64,000 nt of DNA from LVI-A0039 sp033105485 (GTDB taxonomy: Bacteria; Bacillota_I; Bacilli_A; UBA3375): the NCBI GenBank assembly GCA_033105485.1, contig CP136956.1, positions 1,736,001-1,800,000 of the forward strand. Direction: 5' to 3'. The notes beneath the pieces are model-generated. The model was not told the origin of the DNA. It worked only from the letters and a program-made list of their open reading frames with translations, and searched no databases. Of the stretch, positions 25,564 through 34,998 are shown one piece after another (the first letter of the stretch is position 1; every line of letters begins with the position of its first letter). The position numbers and the translations under genes were made by a program.

Positions 25564-26591
25564 TGACAATTTTAGAAATTAAAAATCAATTTGAAGAACA
25601 GATTAAAACTGTAACTGATGCAAAAGCATTAGGTGAAATTAGAAATGAATATATTAGTAAAAAAGGAATCGTAAGTGGACTTATGAAACAAATGAAAGAT
25701 GTCGAAGACAAAAAAGCATTTGGTCAAGAGGTAAATGAATTAAAAACTTATATAGCAAAAGAAATTCAAGTTTTACAAGATAAATTCGAAGCAGAAAAAA
25801 TGGAAGCAATGCTAAAAGCAGGAGCAATTGATGTTTCGATTAGCCGTCCTAATAAGATGGTTGGTAAACAAAACATCTTAATTAAAACTGCTCGTGAAAT
25901 TGAAGACATTTTCTTCGGATTAGGTTATGAAGTAGTAAGTGGTCCTGAAGTAGAAACTGATTACTATAACTTTGATGCTTTAAACTTAGGACCAAATCAC
26001 CCTGCTCGTGATATGCAAGATACATTCTTTATCAATGAAAACTTATTACTAAGAACTCACACTTCAAATACACAAAGTAGATTCTTAAGTGCTAACCCAA
26101 ACCAAGAAATTAAAATCTTATGTCCTGGGAAAGTATATAGACGTGATGACGATGATGCAACTCACTCACACCAATTCATGCAAACTGAAGGATTAGTTGT
26201 AGTTAAGAAAGAAAATAGTCAATACGCTTCACTTAAAGAATTAAAAACAACATTAACAATTTTTGTTCGTAAAATGATGGAAGATGAAAACATTGAAGTG
26301 CGCATGCGTTCTAGTTTCTTCCCATTCACTGAACCAAGTGTAGAAGTTGATGTAACTTGTAGTCAATGTCATGGTGATGGATGTAGCATGTGTAAGCAAA
26401 CAGGATGGATTGAAATCCTAGGTGCTGGTATTGTTCACCGTAACGTTTTAGCAAACGCTGGATATGATGCAGATGAATTTACGGGATTTGCATTTGGTAT
26501 CGGAGTTGACCGTATTGCTTTATTAAAGCATGGTATTGAAGATATTCGTAACATTTATACAAACGATCAAAGATTCTTAGATCAATTCTAA
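25563..26591 (+). CDS. pheS: Phenylalanyl-tRNA synthetase alpha subunit
   Basis: PheS is the catalytic subunit of the alpha2beta2 enzyme. The 342-residue protein has the N-terminal coiled-coil tRNA arm, class II motif 2 (CPGKVYRRDDDDATHSHQF) and motif 3 (AFGIGVDRIALLKHGI). It starts at the trmH stop. No T-box leader precedes it; there is no intergenic space for one. Confidence 0.97.
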   Translation: MTILEIKNQFEEQIKTVTDAKALGEIRNEYISKKGIVSGLMKQMKDVEDKKAFGQEVNELKTYIAKEIQVLQDKFEAEKMEAMLKAGAIDVSISRPNKMVGKQNILIKTAREIEDIFFGLGYEVVSGPEVETDYYNFDALNLGPNHPARDMQDTFFINENLLLRTHTSNTQSRFLSANPNQEIKILCPGKVYRRDDDDATHSHQFMQTEGLVVVKKENSQYASLKELKTTLTIFVRKMMEDENIEVRMRSSFFPFTEPSVEVDVTCSQCHGDGCSMCKQTGWIEILGAGIVHRNVLANAGYDADEFTGFAFGIGVDRIALLKHGIEDIRNIYTNDQRFLDQF

Positions 26592-26611
26592 AATAACTAT
26601 TAAGGAGAAAT

Positions 26612-28999
26612 ATGAATTACACAATTAATGAATTAAGAAAATATGGTGTTAAGCTTTCTGATAGTGATATCGAAAATGGTTTAATCCAACTTGGACATGA
26701 AGTTGAAGAAGTTCAAGATTTAAATGTTGAAGGATTAGTTGTCGGAGAAGTAGTTGAATGTGCAGCTCACCCAGACAGTGATAAATTATCTTTAACAAAA
26801 GTAAATACAGGTACTGAAACAGTTCAAATCGTATGTGGTGCACCAAATGTTAGAACAGGTTTAAAAGTAATCGTTGCAACTGAAGGGACATATATTCCAG
26901 CAATCGACCTAACTATTAAACCAGTTAAATTACGTGGTGAAGAGTCAAATGGAATGTTATGTTCATTAGCAGAACTTGGACTTCCTAAGTCTGTATTAAA
27001 CAATAAAGACATTGACGGAATTTGTGAATTACCAGAGAATAGTCCAGTTGGAGAAAGTGCTTGTAGTTATTTAGGATTAGACGATAAAATCATGGATGTG
27101 TCATTAACAGCTGATCGTGGAGACTGTCAAAACTACGCAGGTGTTGTAAATGACTTAAAAGCTTTAAGTAATAATCAAGAACAATTTGCTGACTGTAAAT
27201 TTGAAAATAATTTATGGACAAGTGATACTCCTGTCTACCAAGGAAGTAACCAAGTAGTTGCTAATGTTGAAGCAGATCAAACAATCTTCTATTCAACACA
27301 ATTAATCGAAGGTGTAACTATTACTGATAGTACAATCTTCGAACAAATCTTCTTAATGAAAAACGGAATCAAGCCACAAAATAATATTGTAGATAACAGT
27401 AACTATGGTTTATTAACTTACGGAATTCCAACTCATACTTTTGATGCAGATAAAATTGAAGGTCAAATTACAGTTACTAAAACAACTGCTGAAGAAGCGT
27501 TCATCGGTTTAGATGGTAATGAATATAAATTAGCAGCTGACACATTAGTAATCCGTGATGCTGCTAAGATTGTTGCAGTTGCAGGAGTAATGGGAAGTGA
27601 TGCAACTAAGATTACAACTGATACTACAAACGTATTATTTGAAGTTGCAATTTTTGACCCAAGTGAAGTGCGCCTTGCTGCCAAACAATTAGGATTTAAA
27701 ACTGATGCTTCAATCCGTTACGAAAAAGGTGTTAACTATGGAGCAATTGATGTTACACGTAAAATGTTAGTAAAAAACTTTGGTGGAAACGCTAGTGCAC
27801 CATTTATCGCTGTTGATAAAGGTCATAAGTCACATAGTATCAAATTAGATCAAGCTTCAATTAAACGTGTATTAGGAATCGACATTGATTTTGCTACAGT
27901 TAAGTCAATTTTAAATGATTTATTATTCGAAATCGAAAATGAAGATGAAACATCTATAACATATACAGTACCAACTCATCGCCATGATGTTGACTTTGAA
28001 AATGACTTAGTTGAAGAAGTAATCCGTGTGTATGGAATTGATAATATTGAAATTAGTGATCACTTACCAAGTTTCAATAAAATCAAAAACATCCACGATA
28101 ACACAAACTTAATTGTTGAACGTAAATTAGAAAATGCAATGCTTGCTAGTGGAATGAACCAAGTAGTTACTTACTCATTAACAAGTAATGATAAATTAAA
28201 CTTATTCAATACGGACTTAGGTCAAGTAGTAGAATTAAGTTACCCAATCTCAAACGAGCGTTGTGTATACCGTCAAAGTTTAGTAAACAGTTTAATTGAA
28301 ACTGCAAAATATAACTTAGACCGTCAACAAACAAGTAGTTCAATCTTTGAAATTGCTGATACATACCGAACTGTTGGAACTGAAATTGAACAAAAACGTT
28401 TAGTATCAGGATTACTTACAGGAAGTAATGAAGATATGTACTTAGGTGCTAAAAGAAACTTTGATTTCTATGACTTAAAAGCAATGCTTGTAAATGGATT
28501 AGCAGCTTTAGATATTGACTTACGTTTTGAAGCAACAGACTTAGGTCTTGATGAACTTAACAAATACGCAACAGCTAATGTATATGCAGGTGAAGAACTA
28601 TTAGGATTCATAGCAACTGTACACCCTGCTTTTGTTAAAAAAGCAAAATACCCAATCTTTGTATTTGAATTAAGCTTTGATAAGTTAGTAGAACTTGCAA
28701 ATTTAACTACTGATTATAAACCAGTAACAAATGCACCTGCTGTTGACCGTGATTTTACAATTACTGTAAATGAAGAAGTAACATACGGTGAATTAGTTTC
28801 AATCTTAGATGACGTTAAATACATTAGTGATGTAAAACTAGTTGATATTTATGCTGGAGAGTACATTGAAGCTGGTATGAAAGCTTGTACAATTAAAATT
28901 AGATTTGCAATTAATGGTCAAACATTAACAAGTGAAATGGTTGATGAGCAAGCAAATAAAATTATCGAAAACATTAATAACAAAGGTTATAAATTTTAA
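26612..28999 (+). CDS. pheT: Phenylalanyl-tRNA synthetase beta subunit
   Basis: A 795-residue beta subunit with the bacterial layout: EMAP-type tRNA-binding domain (about 39-150, VVGEVVECAAHPDSDKL and GAPNVR), B3/B4 editing domain, B5 domain, and C-terminal FDX-ACB anticodon-binding domain (APAVDRDFTITVNEEVTYGE). It clears misacylated Tyr-tRNA(Phe). AAGGAGAA precedes ATG 26612. Confidence 0.97.
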   Translation: MNYTINELRKYGVKLSDSDIENGLIQLGHEVEEVQDLNVEGLVVGEVVECAAHPDSDKLSLTKVNTGTETVQIVCGAPNVRTGLKVIVATEGTYIPAIDLTIKPVKLRGEESNGMLCSLAELGLPKSVLNNKDIDGICELPENSPVGESACSYLGLDDKIMDVSLTADRGDCQNYAGVVNDLKALSNNQEQFADCKFENNLWTSDTPVYQGSNQVVANVEADQTIFYSTQLIEGVTITDSTIFEQIFLMKNGIKPQNNIVDNSNYGLLTYGIPTHTFDADKIEGQITVTKTTAEEAFIGLDGNEYKLAADTLVIRDAAKIVAVAGVMGSDATKITTDTTNVLFEVAIFDPSEVRLAAKQLGFKTDASIRYEKGVNYGAIDVTRKMLVKNFGGNASAPFIAVDKGHKSHSIKLDQASIKRVLGIDIDFATVKSILNDLLFEIENEDETSITYTVPTHRHDVDFENDLVEEVIRVYGIDNIEISDHLPSFNKIKNIHDNTNLIVERKLENAMLASGMNQVVTYSLTSNDKLNLFNTDLGQVVELSYPISNERCVYRQSLVNSLIETAKYNLDRQQTSSSIFEIADTYRTVGTEIEQKRLVSGLLTGSNEDMYLGAKRNFDFYDLKAMLVNGLAALDIDLRFEATDLGLDELNKYATANVYAGEELLGFIATVHPAFVKKAKYPIFVFELSFDKLVELANLTTDYKPVTNAPAVDRDFTITVNEEVTYGELVSILDDVKYISDVKLVDIYAGEYIEAGMKACTIKIRFAINGQTLTSEMVDEQANKIIENINNKGYKF

Positions 29000-29008
29000 G
29001 GAGAAGTA

Positions 29009-30298
29009 ATGAACATTCAAATGCCTAGAGGAACATATGATTTATTTGGTAATGATATGCGACTTCATAATGAAGTTAAAAACTCAGTACTAGAAATCTT
29101 TGACAACTACGGTTATAGTCAAATTAAAACTCCAATCTTTGAACACACTAACTTATTTCTACGCTCAGTAGGAGAGAGTAGTGACATCGTAAATAAAGAA
29201 ATGTATACATTCAAAGATAAGAGTGATCGTAGTTTAACGTTAAGACCTGAACTTACAGCTGCTACGGTAAGAAGTTATTTAGAAAATAAAATGTATGGTG
29301 AGCCAAAACCATTCCATAAGTTATGTTACTATGGAGAAGCTTTCCGTTATGAACGTGCACAAGCAGGTAGGTATCGTCAATTCCACCAATTAGGTGTTGA
29401 GTGCTTTGGTTTAGATGGAATCCACATTGAAGCTGAAACAATTGCTATGGCCTATTCAATCTTTACTAAATTAGGAATTGAAGACAAAGTTACTTTAAAA
29501 ATTAATACATTAGGTTCAAGTGAGGACCGTGCAAGTTATGTTGAGTTATTAAAAGCTCACTTTGCACCTTCAATTGAAGGAATGTGTAGTGACTGTCAAA
29601 TGCGATTAGAAAAGAATCCACTTAGAATCTTAGATTGTAAAGTAGATAAGGGGCACGCTGCTATTGCGAATGCTCCTAAATTATTCGATAGCTTGGCTGA
29701 AGAAAGTAAAGAGCGTTTTAATAATTTATTAAAATTACTTGAAGACTTAAATATAAATTACGAGATTGACGATAGTTTAGTTCGTGGTTTAGATTACTAC
29801 AACGATACTGTATTTGAATTTGAATACGAAAATGGTAAAACAAACTTTGCTGTATTAGGTGGAGGGCGTTATGACACGTTAGTAGGTCAATTTAACAGTA
29901 AGCAACAAACACCAGCATTTGGGTTAGGGATTGGAGTAGAGCGTCTAATTATCGCTTTAACGGATAGTAAACCAGAAGTTGTTGAACAAATGAATGAAGT
30001 TCGTGAAATTTACTATATGCCACGTTGTGAGGAAGCGAAAGATGTTTGCTTAAAATCAATTAACGTTGTTCGCGATAGTGGATTAAAATGTGAGATGGAT
30101 TATAAAATTAGTTCATTTAAGTCAGCATTCAAACAAGCAGAGAAACTAGGTTGTGTCTATGCAGTTATTATTGGTGAGCGTGAGCTTGAATCTGGTTTAG
30201 CAACTGTTAAACAACTATATACAAAAGAAAGTTTTGAAGTTAAATTATCAGACTTTGAACAGGATCTAATTAATGAAGGAGAAGAACATGAGCATTAA
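29009..30298 (+). CDS. hisS: Histidyl-tRNA synthetase
   Basis: A 429-residue class II synthetase. Motifs include PRGTYDLF at the start, LRPELTAATVR, motif 2 YGEAFRYERAQAGRYRQFHQ, the HisA loop LVRGLDYYNDTVFEFE and motif 3 FGLGIGVERLI. A C-terminal anticodon-binding domain follows. AAGGAGAAGT precedes ATG 29009. hisS-aspS in tandem is a common Bacillota pair, and the two overlap by 11 bases. Confidence 0.97.
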   Translation: MNIQMPRGTYDLFGNDMRLHNEVKNSVLEIFDNYGYSQIKTPIFEHTNLFLRSVGESSDIVNKEMYTFKDKSDRSLTLRPELTAATVRSYLENKMYGEPKPFHKLCYYGEAFRYERAQAGRYRQFHQLGVECFGLDGIHIEAETIAMAYSIFTKLGIEDKVTLKINTLGSSEDRASYVELLKAHFAPSIEGMCSDCQMRLEKNPLRILDCKVDKGHAAIANAPKLFDSLAEESKERFNNLLKLLEDLNINYEIDDSLVRGLDYYNDTVFEFEYENGKTNFAVLGGGRYDTLVGQFNSKQQTPAFGLGIGVERLIIALTDSKPEVVEQMNEVREIYYMPRCEEAKDVCLKSINVVRDSGLKCEMDYKISSFKSAFKQAEKLGCVYAVIIGERELESGLATVKQLYTKESFEVKLSDFEQDLINEGEEHEH

Positions 30299-32039
30299 TA
30301 AATATCGCAGCCACTATTTAGGTGACTTACGTAAAGAAAATAGCGAAGCAACTGTAACTGTTTCTGGTTGGGTAAAGAAAAAGCGTAACTTAGGAGAATT
30401 AATTTTCGTAGACGTTCGTGATGGAAGAGGGTACGCTCAAGTTATCTTTACTAAAGATGCAGGAGAAGCATACGAACTTGCTAACGGATTACGTAGTGAA
30501 GATGTAGTTACTATCTCAGGTGAAGTTAAAGTCAGAAAAGATATTAATACTGAGATTCCAACTGGGGAAATTGAAATTATCGCTAGTGACTTAACAGTAA
30601 TTAATAAAGCCGCTGTAACCCCAATGATTATTGATGAGGAAACAGATGCTTTAGAAGATACTCGTCTTGAATACCGTTATTTAGATTTACGTCGTGGTCC
30701 AATTCAAGAAATGTTACGCTTACGTCATAAAATTACGATGTCTGTACGTAACTACTTAGATGGAGAAGGTTTCTTAGAAATTGAAACTCCAATGTTAACT
30801 AAAGCAACACCTGAAGGGGCTAGAGATTATTTAGTACCATCACGTGTTAATAAAAATCAATTTTATGCTTTACCACAATCACCACAAATTTATAAAAACT
30901 TATTAATGCTTGGTGGAATTGATCGTTATTTCCAAATCGTAAAATGTTTCCGTGATGAAGACTTACGTGCTGACCGTCAACCAGAATTTACGCAAATTGA
31001 TATGGAGCTTGCATTTGTAGAAGAAGAGCAAATCATGGAAATTCAAGAAAGAATGTTCAAAAAGATTTTTGCTGATGTAAAGGGAATCGAAATCGAAGAT
31101 AAATTCGAACGTATGACTTATGACCACGCTATGAACAACTACGGGTTAGATAAACCAGACTTACGTTTTGATCTTAAATTACAAGATGTAACTGAAATTT
31201 TTGCTAACAGTGAATTTAAAGTATTTAGTAGTGCGGAAGTTATTAAAACAATTGTAATGCCAAATATGGCTGATAAGTATTCTCGTAAAGACTTAGAGAA
31301 ACTTGAGCAAGTATGTAAAAACCACCACGCTAAAGGTATGGCTTGGCTTAAAATGAGTGAAGAAGGGTTAACTGGACCAATTGCTAAATTCTTATCAGAT
31401 GAAGAAAAAGCTGGACTTGTTTCTAACTTAAACTTAACTGCTAATGACTTATTAGTATTTGGTGCAGATACTTGGGATGTTGTTTGTTCTGCATTAGGTA
31501 ACTTACGTAATCATATTGCACGCCTAGAAAACTTAATTAATGATGAAGAATATAGATTTGTATGGATTACAGACTGGCCTTTATTTGAATATGATGAAGA
31601 ATTTGGTCGTTATATCGCAATGCACCACCCATTCACAATGCCTCAAAATAATAAGTTTGCTGACAATGTCTTAGAGACAAAAGCTCGTGCATATGACTTA
31701 GTATTAAACGGTTATGAAATCGGTGGAGGAAGCATTCGAATTAATGATCGTGCAATCCAAGATGAAATGTTCAAACACGTTGGTTTAAGTGAAGAAGAAG
31801 TAGAAGAAAAATTTGGATTCTACTTAAAAGCATACTCATTTGGAGCTCCTGCTCACGCTGGTATCGCTTTTGGTTTAGACCGTATGACAATGATTTTAGG
31901 AGGAACTGAAAACATCCGTGATGTAATCGCGTTCCCGAAAAATGCCAAAGCACGTGAACCAATGATGGACTCACCTGCATATGTAAGTGAAGCTCAATTA
32001 GAGGAGCTTAATATTTCACTTCGAGAGGAAGAAAAATAA
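30288..32039 (+). CDS. aspS: Aspartyl-tRNA synthetase (bacterial type)
   Basis: A 583-residue enzyme with N-terminal OB anticodon-binding domain, class II core (motif 2 CFRDEDLRADRQPEFTQID, motif 3 FGLDRMTMIL) and the bacterial GAD insertion. I start at ATG 30288 (MSINKYRSHYLGDL): GAAGGAGAA (30275-30283) is correctly spaced, whereas the in-frame ATG at 30273 lies within that site. The stop overlaps the valS ATG. Confidence 0.96.
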   Translation: MSINKYRSHYLGDLRKENSEATVTVSGWVKKKRNLGELIFVDVRDGRGYAQVIFTKDAGEAYELANGLRSEDVVTISGEVKVRKDINTEIPTGEIEIIASDLTVINKAAVTPMIIDEETDALEDTRLEYRYLDLRRGPIQEMLRLRHKITMSVRNYLDGEGFLEIETPMLTKATPEGARDYLVPSRVNKNQFYALPQSPQIYKNLLMLGGIDRYFQIVKCFRDEDLRADRQPEFTQIDMELAFVEEEQIMEIQERMFKKIFADVKGIEIEDKFERMTYDHAMNNYGLDKPDLRFDLKLQDVTEIFANSEFKVFSSAEVIKTIVMPNMADKYSRKDLEKLEQVCKNHHAKGMAWLKMSEEGLTGPIAKFLSDEEKAGLVSNLNLTANDLLVFGADTWDVVCSALGNLRNHIARLENLINDEEYRFVWITDWPLFEYDEEFGRYIAMHHPFTMPQNNKFADNVLETKARAYDLVLNGYEIGGGSIRINDRAIQDEMFKHVGLSEEEVEEKFGFYLKAYSFGAPAHAGIAFGLDRMTMILGGTENIRDVIAFPKNAKAREPMMDSPAYVSEAQLEELNISLREEEK

Positions 32040-34693
32040 TGAAAACTTTAGATCCGAAATTTGATCATAAACAAGTTGAAGAAGGAAAGTATGAGCAGTG
32101 GCTTGCTGATGGTGTATTTACTGCTGATGTAAACAGTGATAAGAAACCATATTCAATCATCTTACCACCACCAAACGTAACTGGGAAATTACACTTAGGA
32201 CACGCTTGGGATACTACTCTTCAAGATATGTTAATTAGATATAAAAAAATGCAAGGATATGAAGCGTTATGGTTACCTGGAATGGACCACGCTGGAATTG
32301 CAACTCAATCAAAAGTAGAAAACTTATTATACGAACAAGGGATTAGTAAACATGACATTGGTCGTGATGCTTTTATTGAAAAAACATGGGAATGGAAACA
32401 TGAATATGCTGATTTCATTCGTAGCCAATGGGCTAAAATGGGACTTGCTTTAGATTACTCACGTGAAAAGTTCACACTTGATAGTGATGTAAATGAAACA
32501 GTAAACGAAGTATTCGTTAAGTTATATGAGCAAGGATTAATTTACCAAGGTTACAGAATTACAAACTGGGATCCAAAAGCGCAAACAGCCCTTAGTGATA
32601 TTGAAGTAATTCACCAAGATGTTGAAGGTGGAGAACATTACTTTAAATATATGGCTGCTGATGGTAGTGGAGATTATTTAGAAATCATGACAACTCGTCC
32701 TGAAACTATGTTTGGTGATGGAGCTCTTGCAGTACACCCAGATGACGAACGTTACAGTAGTTTAGTTGGCCGAGAATACATTATTCCTAATACTGGTCGC
32801 GCCGTTCCTGTTATTCAAGATGAATACGTAAGTATGGATAAAGGGAGTGGAGTTGTAAAAATCACTATGGCCCATGATCCAAATGACTTTGCGGTTGCAA
32901 ATCGTCACGGAATGAAACCAATTATCGTTATGGACGAAGATGGAAGTATGAGTGCAAATGAATATGTTCCAACTGAATTCCAAGGATTAGACCGTTTCGA
33001 AGCTAGAAAGCGTCAAATTGAACTAGCGGATGAAAATGGATTACTAGTTAAGGTTGAGAAAATTATTCACTCAGTTGGACACAGTGAGCGTAGTGGAGCA
33101 GTAGTTGAACCATTACTTTCTAAACAATGGTATGTTAAAATGGAAGATCTTGCTAGCAGAAGTTTAGAATTCCAACAAACTGATGATAAAGTAAACTTTG
33201 TACCAGATCGTTTTGAAACTACATTTAACCGTTGGATGGAAAACATTCAAGATTGGTGTATTTCTAGACAATTATGGTGGGGACATCAAATTCCGGCATG
33301 GTACCGTGATGGTGAAGTATACGTAGGCACTGAAGCGCCAGAAGGTGAAGGATGGACTCGTGATGAAGATGTTCTTGATACATGGTTTAGTTCAGCTTTA
33401 TGGCCATTTGTAATGGTAAATCATGGTAAGGAAGATGATATTTCTAAATTCTTCCCACAAAGTACTTTAGTTACAGGTTATGATATTATCTTCTTCTGGG
33501 TAAGTCGTATGATATTCCAAACATTACACTTTACTGATCAAAAGCCATTTGAAGACGTTTTAATTCACGGTTTAATTCGTGATAGTGAAGGTCGTAAAAT
33601 GTCTAAATCATTAGGTAATGGTGTAGATCCAATGGATGTAATCGAAGAATATGGAGTTGATAGTTTACGTTTCTTCTTAACGACAAACTCAGCACCAGGT
33701 CAAGATTTACGTTACCAAACTGAAAAACTAGATAGTTCATGGAACTTTATTAATAAAATTTGGAACGTATCTAGATATGTATTATCTAATACTGAAGAAG
33801 TTGATATGAGTACTGTAAATATTGCAGATTACAAAGATCAATTAAACAACTCAGATAAGTTCATTATTAACCGTTTAAACGAAACTATTAATAACATCAA
33901 CTACAATATGGATAAATATGAATTTGGTGAAGCTGGTAGAAGTTTATACGAATTTATCTGGGATGACTTTGCATCTTGGTATATTGAAGTAAGTAAAGTA
34001 TCTTTACACAATGATGATGTTGATGCCCAGTTTAAGACAAAAGTTGTTCTTAAAACGGTACTTACAGCGATTATTAAATTACTTCACCCATATATGCCAT
34101 TTGTTACTGAAGAGATTTATACTCAAATTGAAGATGTTAAATCGATTGTATTAACTACTTGGCCAGAAGTTATTGAATTAGATGTAACTAACAACTTTGA
34201 ATTAACTAAAGATGTGATTACAGCAGTTCGTAATATTAAAGCAGAAAATGATTTAAAACCAAGTGAAATGGTGTCAATCGAACTTGAAGGAGAACCTGTT
34301 TTATCAGACTTTGACTTATTAGCTATTAGTAAATTGGCTAAAACTAATGATGTTAATTTTGTGGCTAGTACACCTGAATATGATGCTTTCTCAAGAGTGT
34401 TAGATGGATTAGTACTTCACATGAACTCTGAAGGTTTAATTGATGTTGAAGCTAAAATTAATGATTTACAAGCGCAAGCTAAAAAGTTAGATGGTGAAAT
34501 TATGCGTAGTTTAAAAATGTTATCAAATGAAAACTTTGTTAGTAAAGCACCGGAAGCTAAATTAGTTGCTGAAAAAGAAAAAGCCTCTAGCTACTTAGTT
34601 CAAAAAACAGAAACAATCGAATTATTAAAAGATTACGATGTTATTTTAGAAGCAAGTGAAGTAGAAGCAAACTTAGCAGAATTAATAAAATAA
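32039..34693 (+). CDS. valS: Valyl-tRNA synthetase
   Basis: An 884-residue class I synthetase. HIGH motif: PPPNVTGKLHLGHAW near residue 50; the CP1 editing domain follows; KMSKS motif: GRKMSKSLGNGVDP near residue 520. Trp-rich WWGHQIPAWY identifies ValS. The C-terminus ends in the usual coiled-coil arm (INDLQAQAKKLDGEI). It is the last gene of the trmH-pheST-hisS-aspS-valS run. No T-box regulation is seen. Confidence 0.98.
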   Translation: MKTLDPKFDHKQVEEGKYEQWLADGVFTADVNSDKKPYSIILPPPNVTGKLHLGHAWDTTLQDMLIRYKKMQGYEALWLPGMDHAGIATQSKVENLLYEQGISKHDIGRDAFIEKTWEWKHEYADFIRSQWAKMGLALDYSREKFTLDSDVNETVNEVFVKLYEQGLIYQGYRITNWDPKAQTALSDIEVIHQDVEGGEHYFKYMAADGSGDYLEIMTTRPETMFGDGALAVHPDDERYSSLVGREYIIPNTGRAVPVIQDEYVSMDKGSGVVKITMAHDPNDFAVANRHGMKPIIVMDEDGSMSANEYVPTEFQGLDRFEARKRQIELADENGLLVKVEKIIHSVGHSERSGAVVEPLLSKQWYVKMEDLASRSLEFQQTDDKVNFVPDRFETTFNRWMENIQDWCISRQLWWGHQIPAWYRDGEVYVGTEAPEGEGWTRDEDVLDTWFSSALWPFVMVNHGKEDDISKFFPQSTLVTGYDIIFFWVSRMIFQTLHFTDQKPFEDVLIHGLIRDSEGRKMSKSLGNGVDPMDVIEEYGVDSLRFFLTTNSAPGQDLRYQTEKLDSSWNFINKIWNVSRYVLSNTEEVDMSTVNIADYKDQLNNSDKFIINRLNETINNINYNMDKYEFGEAGRSLYEFIWDDFASWYIEVSKVSLHNDDVDAQFKTKVVLKTVLTAIIKLLHPYMPFVTEEIYTQIEDVKSIVLTTWPEVIELDVTNNFELTKDVITAVRNIKAENDLKPSEMVSIELEGEPVLSDFDLLAISKLAKTNDVNFVASTPEYDAFSRVLDGLVLHMNSEGLIDVEAKINDLQAQAKKLDGEIMRSLKMLSNENFVSKAPEAKLVAEKEKASSYLVQKTETIELLKDYDVILEASEVEANLAELIK

Positions 34694-34702
34694 TAATAAA
34701 GT

Positions 34703-34750
34703 AGCCCAATTAACGATAATGTCAGATTATATTAATTGGGTTATTTGTTT
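34703..34750 (+). terminator. Hairpin after valS, probable terminator
   Basis: CCCAATTAA (34705-34713) pairs with TTAATTGGG (34732-34740), extended by A-T and G-T pairs, with an 18-base loop. The following tract TTATTTGTTT is only moderately U-rich, so termination may be partial. Confidence 0.6.
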
Positions 34751-34849
34751 GCTATAGTGTGATAATAAATATGTCATTCAATAGTTTATGAATTTGGAAT
34801 AGTAAAAGGTTAATAATTTTTCAACTATTTACCCTAAGAATGTTAATAA

Positions 34850-34858
34850 TGATACAAT
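34850..34858 (+). promoter_or_regulatory. Extended -10 promoter of the secreted hydrolase gene
   Basis: TGATACAAT, with TACAAT at 34853-34858 and no good -35. It gives a leader of about 130 bases to ATG 34999. Confidence 0.5.
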
Positions 34859-34998
34859 ATGAGAATTAAATGGACAATTAAAAATTTAATTAGTATGCTT
34901 ATTATAAGTAGTTACTAAGTGTTAATAGTTGCATTTAAAATTTGAGAGAATTTGAAATTAATATATTAAATAGAAACTAAGTAAATAAAGGGTGTAAA

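Larger units (their letters stand above)
34694..34998 (+). other. Non-coding stretch between valS and the GH73-like gene
   Basis: 305 bases without a gene. It holds a terminator hairpin at 34703-34742, an extended -10 promoter at 34850-34858, and an AT-rich leader of about 130 bases containing the palindrome AATTAAAAATTTAATT (34876-34891). No tRNA, riboswitch core or conserved RNA fold could be recognised. Confidence 0.7.

Noticed and set aside
24862..32038. T-box leaders before pheS, hisS, aspS or valS
   Set aside because: These genes are separated by at most about 20 bases or overlap; there is no space for a T-box.
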